DNA of 17,633 nucleotides. It comes from Spirochaetaceae bacterium (GTDB lineage Bacteria; Spirochaetota; Spirochaetia; Treponematales; Breznakiellaceae). Made by a program: the position numbers and the translations under genes. The first letter of the stretch is position 1. Each line of letters opens with the position of its first letter. The notes under the pieces were generated by a model that saw only the letters and a list, made by a program, of their open reading frames with translations, searched no databases and was not told the origin of the DNA. The DNA lies in the NCBI GenBank assembly GCA_031279965.1, contig JAITHM010000077.1, positions 1 to 17,633 of the forward strand, written 5' to 3'. This document shows positions 1 to 7,804 of this stretch, one piece after another.

Positions 1-875
1 TAATACATACCTGCACCGTCTGCCGCAAAAGAAAGCCGCCAGGGACGTTTGCCTATGCGTACACCGCCATTAAGGTAAAAATCTTCTCCCCAGGCAAATA
101 TTTCTGAACAGGCAAAATCCGTGGAAAACCCAACCCAGGGGTGTGCATACATTAAATTAAACGCATAAAAGCGTATTTCACGGACAGGAAGATACCTTTT
201 TTCAGAAAACCAGGTGCTTTGACGGCGCTCAGGGAGTGATTTTTCGGTGTAACACCATTCAAAACGAAATTTATGATGTTTAGCGATTTGTGCTGTTGAG
301 CTTCCCTGAAGAAAAAAATAATTTTCTTCATTAAATAGCGCGGCATTTTGCAAGGAAACAACCAGCGGAAAAGAAAAATGACTTGTTATGCGGGAAAGAT
401 CAAATTCCGGAGAAATCAGGTTTAGATAGATTGATTCGGGAGCGCTTGCCACGTACACAGTTCTAAGATCAGCTCCAGACGGTTTGTGAACTTCGAACCA
501 TGGGAGGGCGTGTATCCATACGGTTCGCGTCCGGGTTGCAAGCCCCCAGGTTTCAAGTTTTCCTGCAAGGAGACGTGTTCCTGTGCGCTGGTGATAAATT
601 CCAGCGCCGGCATCAATCCGCCCCGCATAGAAGTCTTCCCACAGCGGCCGGGGCTGAAAGCCGGTAAATTGCCCGCGCACGGCAAGATCAAATGGGCCTG
701 AAAGCGTAGAAATGGCGCTGTACCCTATCTGGTCTTTGTTATTCCAGGAACCTGTAAAAAGCTGTTTAAAATGAAAATGATCACGAAATTTAAAAGGCTT
801 TGTCTCTGCCGAATCTGTGTACGCATACTGTGTACAGCAGAAAATCAGTGTGCCAAGAAGGTATCGTAACTTCAT
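1..875 (-). CDS. Secreted, probable outer-membrane beta-strand protein (5' part, runs off left edge)
   Basis: An open frame reads leftward from the ATG at 873-875 through 291 codons to the window edge with no stop, so only the N-terminal part is present. The protein begins MKLRYLLGTLIFCC, a basic residue pair followed by a hydrophobic stretch, then a plausible signal-peptidase site near residues 18-23. The mature part is rich in Trp, Tyr and Phe, with short alternating polar/hydrophobic segments separated by Gly/Asn/Pro/Asp turns, the look of a membrane beta-barrel. No family is recognised. The ribosome site is poor (AAGG ends one base from the ATG). It lies 81 bases after the helical protein gene on the same strand and may share its transcript. 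Seen: the unbroken frame and signal peptide. Inferred: outer-membrane location. Smaller frames at 152-361, 422-691 and 486-701 are shadows of it. Confidence 0.72.
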   Translation of the reverse strand, partial: MKLRYLLGTLIFCCTQYAYTDSAETKPFKFRDHFHFKQLFTGSWNNKDQIGYSAISTLSGPFDLAVRGQFTGFQPRPLWEDFYAGRIDAGAGIYHQRTGTRLLAGKLETWGLATRTRTVWIHALPWFEVHKPSGADLRTVYVASAPESIYLNLISPEFDLSRITSHFSFPLVVSLQNAALFNEENYFFLQGSSTAQIAKHHKFRFEWCYTEKSLPERRQSTWFSEKRYLPVREIRFYAFNLMYAHPWVGFSTDFACSEIFAWGEDFYLNGGVRIGKRPWRLSFAADGAGMY

Positions 876-938
876 GCCTTATCAAAGACATATACCGTAT
901 TCTTGCTTCAGCAGAAGTATTTTGACAGCACAAAGATG

Positions 939-952
939 ATGACAATTGTCAT
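939..952. promoter_or_regulatory. 14-bp perfect palindrome, candidate operator
   Basis: ATGACAATTGTCAT reads the same on both strands. It lies just past the stop of the helical protein gene and 64 bases upstream of the start of the left-edge secreted protein. It has no loop and no T-run, so it is not a terminator. The TGACA/TGTCA half-sites resemble a small dimeric repressor site, but no specific regulator can be named. Confidence 0.35.
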
Positions 953-956
953 TGTA

Positions 957-1772
957 TCAGGATGATTCTGGGCTTGCCGGCCGTTCTTTTTTAAGTTCGT
1001 TTTGATAGGTCGTCATCCAGACGTCAAGCTTTTTCTTGATTTCTTCGGCTTCCTGATGTTCATTCAGCAGAACATGAAACTGTTTGAGCGCCGAAAGATA
1101 ATTAATGGCAAGACGCATATCATCGGCGCGTTTCATTGCCAGTGAAAACCGTTCTTGATAGCGATGCGCCTGCTGGGAAAGCAGATCTTTAACTAAATGA
1201 AGATGATAATGCAACGGCGCATAATCAGCCTCACTAGGATCATTATTGCTAAAGGCTTGTTTAAGATCAAGCAGATTTTTAGCGACGGCAATAAAACGGC
1301 CTTCAACATCAACAAACGACCAGCGCCATTTTGTATTATCACCATAACCATATTTAAGAAGATCGATGGAAGCTCCTATTTTACGGACGGTATAATATTT
1401 TTTTTCGGGTGATACCTGGGCGAGTTCTGCAAGATTCCCTTCGTAATCGGAATACGGCACGTCAACTTTGCCTGTTACAATGTTTTCGATGTAGATAATC
1501 GCTTTGGAAATAGCTCTGCGCGCCTCTACAAGTGAATTTTCATCTCTAAGATTCAAAACGGAAAGAGAGATCCCGTTAAGCGCCATATAAAGTGATGCAA
1601 GGTCAAGCATTTTATCGGAAAGTTCGAAAAGCCGTTCGGCGGCGGTCTCTGGCGCTTTGCGGCATTCTTCCAGGACATCAGCCTCGTTTTTGAGCATTTT
1701 CTGGATTATTTCTTCGTAAAACCGAGTTTTTTCGTCATAATGCCGCTGTTTGTCGGTATCGTTTATTTTCAT
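957..1772 (-). CDS. Conserved-looking helical protein of unknown function
   Basis: This 271-residue protein has no signal peptide or membrane segment, so it should be cytoplasmic. It is rich in Lys, Glu, Ala and Leu and reads as a chain of amphipathic helices: about residues 8-35, 40-75, 80-100 and 150-260, the last ending in a coiled-coil-like stretch with an E/K-rich end. No catalytic motif or known domain is recognised. The ATG at 1770-1772 is preceded by AGGA about 9 bases upstream, and a promoter candidate lies at 1797-1826. It follows guaD with a 79-base gap on the same strand and precedes the left-edge secreted protein gene. Function is not assigned. Confidence 0.8.
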   Translation of the reverse strand: MKINDTDKQRHYDEKTRFYEEIIQKMLKNEADVLEECRKAPETAAERLFELSDKMLDLASLYMALNGISLSVLNLRDENSLVEARRAISKAIIYIENIVTGKVDVPYSDYEGNLAELAQVSPEKKYYTVRKIGASIDLLKYGYGDNTKWRWSFVDVEGRFIAVAKNLLDLKQAFSNNDPSEADYAPLHYHLHLVKDLLSQQAHRYQERFSLAMKRADDMRLAINYLSALKQFHVLLNEHQEAEEIKKKLDVWMTTYQNELKKERPASPESS

Positions 1773-1796
1773 CGGTGCTATTCCTGATAATTATTA

Positions 1797-1826
1797 AGGA
1801 TATTTCTCTCGTGTATGTTTCGTCAA
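1797..1826 (-). promoter_or_regulatory. Candidate sigma70-type promoter for the helical protein gene
   Basis: Read on the minus strand, TTGACG (1821-1826) is followed after 18 bases by TATCCT (1797-1802). The -35 matches 5 of 6 consensus bases and the -10 matches 4 of 6. It sits 24 bases before the ATG at 1772. Confidence 0.4.
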
Positions 1827-1851
1827 CTACCCAAATTTACCGGCAAATTTC

Positions 1852-3171
1852 TTACATCAACGGTGGCTTTTGGTAAATACAGCGTCCCTGCGCGTATTTT
1901 GCGCGAATATGCCGGTCATCGGCAAGGTAAATAACGCGCTCCAGCCGGTCACGAAGGGAGAGTGTGCTGGTTGAGGCAAGCGGAGCGGTACTGTCGTCAA
2001 GAACGAGTGCGTCGAATTCATAACCTGCTTCAAATGAACCGGCTTTTCCAAAAAATGCGCCGCCTGCGGCGGTTCCTGCAAAAAATACTTCTTCAATTGT
2101 AAGCGGGCGTTCATTTGAAAACGGTTCTTTGCGCGGTTCAAGAAGGGCATGGCGCACTTTTGATATTTGAATAGCGCTGCTCATCGCGCGGAAAATCGAG
2201 CTGTTCGTTCCACCGGCAATATCACTCCCCAGACCAACGCGTACGCCGGCATTGAGCAGGCGGCGCACCGGCGCACAACCAGACGCTAAATTGCAGTTTG
2301 ATTCAGGACAATGTGCAATAAAGACCCCCCGCTCGGCAAGAAGTGAAATTTCATGTTCCTCCGGCCATACGCAATGTGCCATCACCGTCTGAATATCCGC
2401 CCCCAAAAGACCAAAATCCGCATAGGCGCCGCCGTATGACGCACTGTGCGGACAAAGTTCGTGCACCCAGGCAATCTCTTCAGGATTTTCTGAAAGATGT
2501 GACTGAACAGGCACATTATATTCAGTATGCAGCAAGCGCAGGCCGCGCATAAGATCGTCGCTGCATGAAGGAATAAAACGCGGTGTAAGTATTGGTTTTA
2601 TTGCTGAATAGGCGCGTTGTGCACATGAATCGAGCCATTCCCGTGTTGCGTCAATAGATGCAGCGGCACTTGCTTCGCAGAGCGAAGGCGGACTGTGACG
2701 ATCCATATTTACTTTGCCTACAAAAGCGACAAGCCCTGTCTTTTCAAGTATGTCCATCAAAAGCAGCGTCGCGTCTTTGTGAACTGTCGCAAAAATGACA
2801 TGCCGTGTTGCCGGCCCTCGTACAAGTTCATCAACAAAAAGCGTGTATGCACGGGCGGCATATTCAAGATCATGATATTTTGCCTCTTCGGGAAACGCGC
2901 ATGTAGTAAGCCATTCAAGAAGTTTTTTATCCATGCCAAGAGCGCGAAAAGCAAATTGCGGCGCATGCGTATGCAGATCGACAAGTCCCGGCATAATAAG
3001 ATGCGATTGATAATCAATAAACGGTAATGCGGCATAGCAGGCGGGCAGCCGGGAAAAGACTCCCGCACAAACACCCTTGTCACATACCAAAAAAGAGTTT
3101 TTGCGGCATTCAAACGCGCCGTCTGCAGCACACCATACGCTGTCGCCGTGGAGCACAAAACTTGAAGACAT
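1852..3171 (-). CDS. guaD: Guanine deaminase
   Basis: Zn-dependent amidohydrolase that converts guanine to xanthine and ammonia in the cytoplasm. The 439 residues match the usual length of bacterial GuaD. Visible motifs are the metal-binding DLHTH (His67, His69) followed by APQFAFRALGMDKKLLEWL, typical of guanine deaminases; TPRFIPSCS near 197-205; SHLSE (His225, Glu228); MAHC (His266); AHCPESN; and GLGSDIAGG (Asp317). The frame extends upstream to a GTG at 3267, but the ATG at 3169-3171 is preferred. It has an extended -10 element just upstream, and the family normally starts a few residues before the first beta-strand. It lies 111 bases after moaC on the same strand. The product, xanthine, is often oxidised by a molybdopterin enzyme, which may explain the pairing. 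Family is well supported; the exact start is less sure. Confidence 0.92.
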   Translation of the reverse strand: MSSSFVLHGDSVWCAADGAFECRKNSFLVCDKGVCAGVFSRLPACYAALPFIDYQSHLIMPGLVDLHTHAPQFAFRALGMDKKLLEWLTTCAFPEEAKYHDLEYAARAYTLFVDELVRGPATRHVIFATVHKDATLLLMDILEKTGLVAFVGKVNMDRHSPPSLCEASAAASIDATREWLDSCAQRAYSAIKPILTPRFIPSCSDDLMRGLRLLHTEYNVPVQSHLSENPEEIAWVHELCPHSASYGGAYADFGLLGADIQTVMAHCVWPEEHEISLLAERGVFIAHCPESNCNLASGCAPVRRLLNAGVRVGLGSDIAGGTNSSIFRAMSSAIQISKVRHALLEPRKEPFSNERPLTIEEVFFAGTAAGGAFFGKAGSFEAGYEFDALVLDDSTAPLASTSTLSLRDRLERVIYLADDRHIRAKYAQGRCIYQKPPLM

Positions 3172-3180
3172 TGAGCATCC

Positions 3181-3210
3181 AGTATACCAGAATTCTTGCC
3201 AGGAGCGCAA
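3181..3210 (-). promoter_or_regulatory. Extended -10 promoter candidate abutting the guaD start
   Basis: On the minus strand TGGTATACT (3181-3189) is an extended -10. A weak -35, TTGCGC (3205-3210), lies 18 bases before it. The -10 ends only 9 bases before the ATG, so transcription from here would give a leaderless or almost leaderless message. A weak GGATG lies in the gap. Confidence 0.4.
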
Positions 3211-3282
3211 TGGTATTAGATGAGTTTCCGGCTTTAAGTCCTCTGTACACCGTATTTTAGATAACACTATTGCCAGGCATGA

Positions 3283-3783
3283 TCAGCCTGCGGAGCGAAG
3301 ATAACGTCCGCTTTTCCCGCCTGATTTCTCTTCGAGCCTGATGTCTGAAAGCGTCATTGCGCGGTCTATCGCTTTGCACATATCGTATATGGTAAGAAGC
3401 GCAACAGTAACGCCTGTAAGCGCCTCCATCTCCGCGCCCGTTTTCGCACAGAGCTTTACCGTACATTCGGCCTCGACGGAGGCCTCGACGCTGTCATCTT
3501 GTGTATAAAAATCAATCTTGCACTGTTCAAAGTTAAGGCTGTGGCAAAGCGGAATGATGTGCGCCGTTTGCTTGGCCGCCATAATGCCTGCGATACGGGC
3601 AACACCGAGTACGTCGCCTTTCTCTATACCGCCGGCCTGTATCACGCGAAGAGTCTCGCTCCGCATTTTAACACGCCCGCGCGCCCGTGCGATTCGCTCG
3701 CTCGCAGTTTTCCGCGAGACATCAACCATCACCGCGCGTCCGGCCTCATCGAAATGAGTCAAAACATCCATATAACTGAGCAT
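3283..3783 (-). CDS. moaC: Cyclic pyranopterin monophosphate synthase (molybdenum cofactor synthesis)
   Basis: MoaC works with MoaA in the first step of molybdenum cofactor synthesis, turning the GTP-derived 3',8-cyclo intermediate into cyclic pyranopterin monophosphate. The 166 residues are close to the 161 of E. coli MoaC. Seen in order: MVDVS (19-23), KGDV with Lys55, ARIAGI, PLCHSLN (78-84), EMEALTGV (118-125), IYDMCKA with Asp134 and Lys137, and a KSGGKSG C-terminus, which covers the known active-site residues. The frame could start at 3849, but the ATG at 3781-3783 fits family length and has AGGGCGG a few bases upstream. No moaA, moeA or molybdoenzyme gene is in the window. The next gene on the strand is guaD, suggesting a link to xanthine oxidation. 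Family certain; operon inferred. Confidence 0.95.
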   Translation of the reverse strand: MLSYMDVLTHFDEAGRAVMVDVSRKTASERIARARGRVKMRSETLRVIQAGGIEKGDVLGVARIAGIMAAKQTAHIIPLCHSLNFEQCKIDFYTQDDSVEASVEAECTVKLCAKTGAEMEALTGVTVALLTIYDMCKAIDRAMTLSDIRLEEKSGGKSGRYLRSAG

Positions 3784-3898
3784 AACCGCCCTGTGTCCAT
3801 GATTCAAGTAATGCCTGTGTCCCGTCCTGAAATAAAATTGGCAGTGCATTTATAAGGAAGAAGGAAGATAGATGAAAGCTGAGTTTGGATATGCATAG

Positions 3899-3927
3899 TT
3901 GACATTTTTTTCTGAATGTGGTATATT
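3899..3927 (+). promoter_or_regulatory. Strong sigma70-type promoter for the large lipoprotein
   Basis: TTGACA (3899-3904), a perfect -35, is separated by exactly 17 bases from TATATT (3922-3927), one mismatch from consensus. Transcription should start near 3934, giving a leader of about 57 bases before the ATG at 3991. This is the best promoter in the window. Confidence 0.8.
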
Positions 3928-3938
3928 TGCGGATTAAG

Positions 3939-3955
3939 GCATAATATGATTATGC
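3939..3955 (+). promoter_or_regulatory. Inverted repeat in the lipoprotein leader
   Basis: GCATAAT and ATTATGC form a perfect 7-bp inverted repeat around a 3-base centre (ATG). It lies just after the predicted transcription start and about 24 bases before the ribosome site, so it could be an operator or a small 5' hairpin. Confidence 0.35.
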
Positions 3956-3990
3956 TGGTTATAAAATCAGGTATCACTGAGGAGGAATGT

Positions 3991-6900
3991 ATGAAAAATT
4001 TGACAAAGCTGGGCGGTGTCGCGCTCGCTCTTTGGCTGGTTACGGCATTTGGCTGTAACCAGACGGGGCTTTTGGATGACATATTTGCTTTTGGAGGCAA
4101 GTATAAGATTTCGGTAGCGCCGGGAGCAGTATCGCAAGTTTTTGCGGATAAAGAGAGCGCGAACGAGCAGCAAACTGTCACTGTGTGGACGGTCGGAAAC
4201 AAGAAGCCGGTCGTGCGTATTGACGACCCCGAAATTACTGACACGATCACCGTAATGGGCGGCAGTGTAATTGATGATCAGGGGCTTTTGGACAAGTTGG
4301 GAGTGTCGTCGCTACGGGCGTGGAGTTTCCAGATGCCCGCATCGAATGTTACACTTGCCATTGACAGCGGAGTTCCAGATGACTCAAATACATTTTTGAA
4401 GAGTCTTAAAATAGAAAAAGCCGTTGCTGAGGGCAGCCCAGAAGATCTCGTGGTGAGCATCGGTGCGCCTTCACCAGCGCTAGATGAATTTCAGGTTCCT
4501 GCCGAAACAGAGTTTAATATTTACCTTACTTATGCAAAAGGGGTAGCTATAAGCTACAAGGTAGGCGCGGGTGCAAAAACAGACCTGACTGCGGAAGAAG
4601 AGGGGCAGGGCATGTTTTATGTTCCGCCGATAACAACCGGACAAGCTGTAACCGTAGAAATTTATGCCCAGCGTAATGCCGACACACCGCTGGAATACAC
4701 CTATGTTCTTAATACAGTCCAGCCGGCGGCAAGCGTCGAAGCAGGGCTTCAATCGCTGGAGGTAAAGGCCATAGAGAAGGTGGCTGCGCCTGCCACCGGT
4801 CTTGTGAAGACCTACACCGTGGAAAACAATGTCGCCAGCGTAGATATAGTCGCCGTTACCAAGCATGCGAAGGCAACGCTTACGATTAATGGTGGAGTAA
4901 TGCTGTCGAATATACCGGCAGTGGTTTCGCTGTCCAAAATGGGAGACGGAGAAGCTAACTACAACACGTTTAAAATTATTGCAACGGCAGAAGACAAGAC
5001 TACAAACACTATCTACACGATAAACATAATCCGTAAAAAAAGCTCCAACAGCGCGTTGGTAAGCCTTGCGATTGATGAAGTGGGCGATTTCGGCTTTTTA
5101 GCATCGAACCATAGTTATGATTTAACAAACCATAAGTTGAGTTCTTTTAATACAGTCGCCAGAATAACACCTAGGGTTGCCGACCCGAACGCAAAGCTGT
5201 ATTTTAACGGCGGTCTTGTTGAATCGGGTGTTACACAAAATTTCCCGCTGCAAAACACGGGCACTGTGGCAAATGTGGTTTCGATTAGTGTTAAAGCGCA
5301 GGATGAAACTTCAACGCTGTACGCGGTTAACCTTTACCGCGAGCCAGACAGCGGCGAGGAAAATCCTGATGCGACTGAGCCGGTTCTTGCAAACATCGTG
5401 CTTAAGGAGCCTGCTATTTCCAGCTTTGTGTTTAATAAGGGCACGCTCGAATACGATCTTAAGGATAGTCCGGTTACCGAATCTTCTATAATAATTGTTC
5501 CCACAGCTGGTGATGAAAAAACTTCGATACTTGTTAATTCAACTTTGGTTGACAACAATTCAGAGACGAAAGTAAATCTTCTTAACACCGGGGCTACACC
5601 CAACACCATAACGGTTTCTGTAGGTAACGTGATTAACGCTATGACGCTTTATACAATTAATATCTACAGGACTGCGGATGCAAACGCGCGCTTAAGCTCG
5701 TTAACGCTTACCGCGCCGCCGGTTTCTTTTGCGATGAATCCTGACGGCGGGACGTATGCGGTTACCGTGCCGAACGATGCAGGATCTATTAAGATAACCG
5801 CCGTGCCGCAATCTTCTGGAGCGACAATGACGCTTAATTCAGTTTCAATGCCTGCCAACGAAGCACAGATCTATACGTTTACCGGATATGGGCCTACAAA
5901 TGTAAATGAGGCGGTAATCGTTGTAACAGCGCAGGATGGAGTAACTAAAATAACACATACGCTCCAAATGACGCGGGCAATAGGCTCGAATCCTGATTTA
6001 AAAGATCTAAATGTAAATGGCGGCGGCTTGATTGTAACAGGGTTTAACGCGGCGCTAACCAGCTATGAGCTTAACAGCCAGACGATGCCGCTTGAATACC
6101 GCGTAAGGCAAATCAGTGTAACGCCAACGGCAAAGAGCGCAACGTCAAGCATTACGATTAACAGACAGATAATAGCATCTGGAGGAACGTTTATATGGGA
6201 TTTAGCAGCGTCCAACAACGCCCCTGCGCTGGAAAATAAACTGAATATTGTAGTAACGGCGCAGGATGGTACCGAGAAAACCTATACGTTAAAAGTATGG
6301 CGGGCGCGTAATTCGGGTGATAACGCACTCCTTAAATCAATAACAACGAGCGTTGACGGAAAAATAGATTACGGCGCACGGGTGTATCCCAGAATAATTC
6401 CTGGGGTTACCGAATATAAATTGTATGCGCCTGTTTTTAAAGACAAGACGATCACGATTAGTGCAACTCCAGAGGATCCTGATGCTGTCTTTGCGGTTGT
6501 AAATGGCACCGTGGCGTTTACCGAGGAGCCAAAACCAGGCTGGGGATATTGGGATGAAGTTCCCCTTAGCCCACCGATAGAAATTACTGTTACCGCGGTA
6601 GATGACATAACGACTAAAACATATTATATCACACATGTCGTGCTTACGCCGGGTGAGGAATGGGGAAAAACACCTATGGCAAAGGGCGGAACAATTACGT
6701 TCCTTGATGCCGGCAGTGTTGAAGCACGTGATGAGCTGCATGTATGGAGCACCGGACAGAAAGAAACATTAGCGTCTAACCTTCTTTTCCTTGGAGGAAC
6801 GCCGGCATCGTTGCCTTCTACAGGCTGGGTGCTGGTGCAGGGCGGCGGCGGCCACGGCGGCAAGCGGAGTTATGAATACGGCTACCATAAAGGCGGCGGC

Positions 6901-7716
6901 GGCGGCGGCGGCGCGGGATCCGTGGTCGAGAAAACAGCCTACTCCATAGTAAACTATGATTATGTTGTGACTGCTGGAAAAGGCGGACTAGGCGTTACAG
7001 AGAATAGCAATGCCGCGGATTCTATCGGCTATGGGGATAATGGCGAGTCATCGAAATTTGGCAGTGTTGTGGCATTCGGTGGCGGCGGTGGCACCAATGG
7101 CAATAGTACAGGAAGAATGGTGTCAGGGAATATTGGTGATATGACACTTAATTTTTTAGCGATTGGTCTTGAACATGATGAATCAAAGCCAACAAAGGGC
7201 GGTAATGAAGGATGTTATGAAAGTTACTGGGATCTAAGTCTAGGCCTTGCTAGTGCTGCTGCTGCACCTATAATGGCTTATTGCATGGCCTATGGACTGT
7301 CTAACGGAAATGTTTTTGGTCATTTAAATCCCACACTTCAGACATTCTACCATGCCCCGGCTATTGCCTTAATCGGCGGAACTCTCTTTAGTGGGTTGGC
7401 TTTGTGTGCCTCAGTTTGGTTTGGACACTGTGTTGGTGCCGCAGGCGGTGGCGGCGCGGTAGGTAACGGTTCCACAGGTGAATATCATGTTGATTTTCCC
7501 TCTCCAGGCGGCAAAGGCGGCTCCGGCTTTACAAGTTCTATTACCGGCACAGCTTTTGAATATGGCAAAGGCGGTAACGGCGGCGAAAGCTTTAGCAGCG
7601 GCGCGCATAACGGCCAGGGCGGCAATGCCGAATACATTACCGAAACTAACCAGGAAAAAGATGGTTATCAGCAGGGCGGAAACGGAAAGGTTGTTTTCCG
7701 CGCCGTTTGGAAGTAA
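3991..7716 (+). CDS. Large surface lipoprotein with cadherin-like repeats and glycine-rich tail
   Basis: The ATG at 3991 follows GGAGG with ideal spacing, giving 1241 residues; the longer frame from 3916 adds 25 unlikely residues. The signal peptide ends at a lipobox, TAFGC (lipidated Cys22). Residues about 35-130 form a domain ending in SFQMPASNVTLAID. Seven tandem beta-sandwich repeats of about 95-105 residues follow (about 136-243, 253-348, 356-450, 466-560, 568-661, 670-771, 781-885). Each opens with an L.SL.I-type strand and ends in a TAQDGT..YTL.V.R-type motif, like the cadherin-like beta-sandwich domain (Pfam PF12733). From about 946 on it is a glycine-rich domain with GGGGGGGAG, of the kind seen in tail-fibre and adhesin tips, interrupted at about 1040-1150 by a hydrophobic, AT-richer insert. 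Likely exported and lipid-anchored; an adhesive or scaffold role is inferred. Monocistronic, with its own promoter and terminator. Confidence 0.88.
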   Translation: MKNLTKLGGVALALWLVTAFGCNQTGLLDDIFAFGGKYKISVAPGAVSQVFADKESANEQQTVTVWTVGNKKPVVRIDDPEITDTITVMGGSVIDDQGLLDKLGVSSLRAWSFQMPASNVTLAIDSGVPDDSNTFLKSLKIEKAVAEGSPEDLVVSIGAPSPALDEFQVPAETEFNIYLTYAKGVAISYKVGAGAKTDLTAEEEGQGMFYVPPITTGQAVTVEIYAQRNADTPLEYTYVLNTVQPAASVEAGLQSLEVKAIEKVAAPATGLVKTYTVENNVASVDIVAVTKHAKATLTINGGVMLSNIPAVVSLSKMGDGEANYNTFKIIATAEDKTTNTIYTINIIRKKSSNSALVSLAIDEVGDFGFLASNHSYDLTNHKLSSFNTVARITPRVADPNAKLYFNGGLVESGVTQNFPLQNTGTVANVVSISVKAQDETSTLYAVNLYREPDSGEENPDATEPVLANIVLKEPAISSFVFNKGTLEYDLKDSPVTESSIIIVPTAGDEKTSILVNSTLVDNNSETKVNLLNTGATPNTITVSVGNVINAMTLYTINIYRTADANARLSSLTLTAPPVSFAMNPDGGTYAVTVPNDAGSIKITAVPQSSGATMTLNSVSMPANEAQIYTFTGYGPTNVNEAVIVVTAQDGVTKITHTLQMTRAIGSNPDLKDLNVNGGGLIVTGFNAALTSYELNSQTMPLEYRVRQISVTPTAKSATSSITINRQIIASGGTFIWDLAASNNAPALENKLNIVVTAQDGTEKTYTLKVWRARNSGDNALLKSITTSVDGKIDYGARVYPRIIPGVTEYKLYAPVFKDKTITISATPEDPDAVFAVVNGTVAFTEEPKPGWGYWDEVPLSPPIEITVTAVDDITTKTYYITHVVLTPGEEWGKTPMAKGGTITFLDAGSVEARDELHVWSTGQKETLASNLLFLGGTPASLPSTGWVLVQGGGGHGGKRSYEYGYHKGGGGGGGAGSVVEKTAYSIVNYDYVVTAGKGGLGVTENSNAADSIGYGDNGESSKFGSVVAFGGGGGTNGNSTGRMVSGNIGDMTLNFLAIGLEHDESKPTKGGNEGCYESYWDLSLGLASAAAAPIMAYCMAYGLSNGNVFGHLNPTLQTFYHAPAIALIGGTLFSGLALCASVWFGHCVGAAGGGGAVGNGSTGEYHVDFPSPGGKGGSGFTSSITGTAFEYGKGGNGGESFSSGAHNGQGGNAEYITETNQEKDGYQQGGNGKVVFRAVWK
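6892..6912 (+). repeat. (GGC)7 trinucleotide repeat inside the lipoprotein gene
   Basis: Seven uninterrupted GGC codons encode a run of seven glycines between Lys and Ala-Gly in the glycine-rich tail. Gain or loss of units keeps the frame and would change only linker length. Confidence 0.9.
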
Positions 7717-7717
7717 T

Positions 7718-7734
7718 TTGAGTAAACCACTCAA
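7718..7734 (+). repeat. Small inverted repeat just after the lipoprotein stop
   Basis: TTGAGT (7718-7723) and ACTCAA (7729-7734) pair around a 5-base loop. The stem is short and has no T-run. It may assist the stronger terminator 11 bases downstream. Confidence 0.3.
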
Positions 7735-7744
7735 CGTCTAAAAC

Positions 7745-7777
7745 AAAACCCCGCACGAAAGTGCGGGGTTTTTTATT
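7745..7777. terminator. Bidirectional Rho-independent terminator between the lipoprotein gene and trpB
   Basis: AAAACCCCGCAC (7745-7756) and GTGCGGGGTTTT (7761-7772) form a perfect 12-bp stem closed by a GAAA tetraloop. T-rich sequence follows on the plus strand, and the A-run on the left arm gives a T-run for minus-strand transcripts. It should end both the lipoprotein message and the trpB message coming from the right. Confidence 0.93.
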
Positions 7778-7804
7778 TTCGTTCGTAAAGGTTCTTACCA
7801 GCCT

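Noticed and set aside
422..701. Two short frames on opposite strands at the left end
   Set aside because: Both lie within the 291-codon frame that runs from 875 to the window edge, which has a signal peptide and better composition.
3784..3898. Molybdenum cofactor riboswitch upstream of moaC
   Set aside because: Only a short shared intergenic region is available and no extended paired structure or known conserved core was seen.
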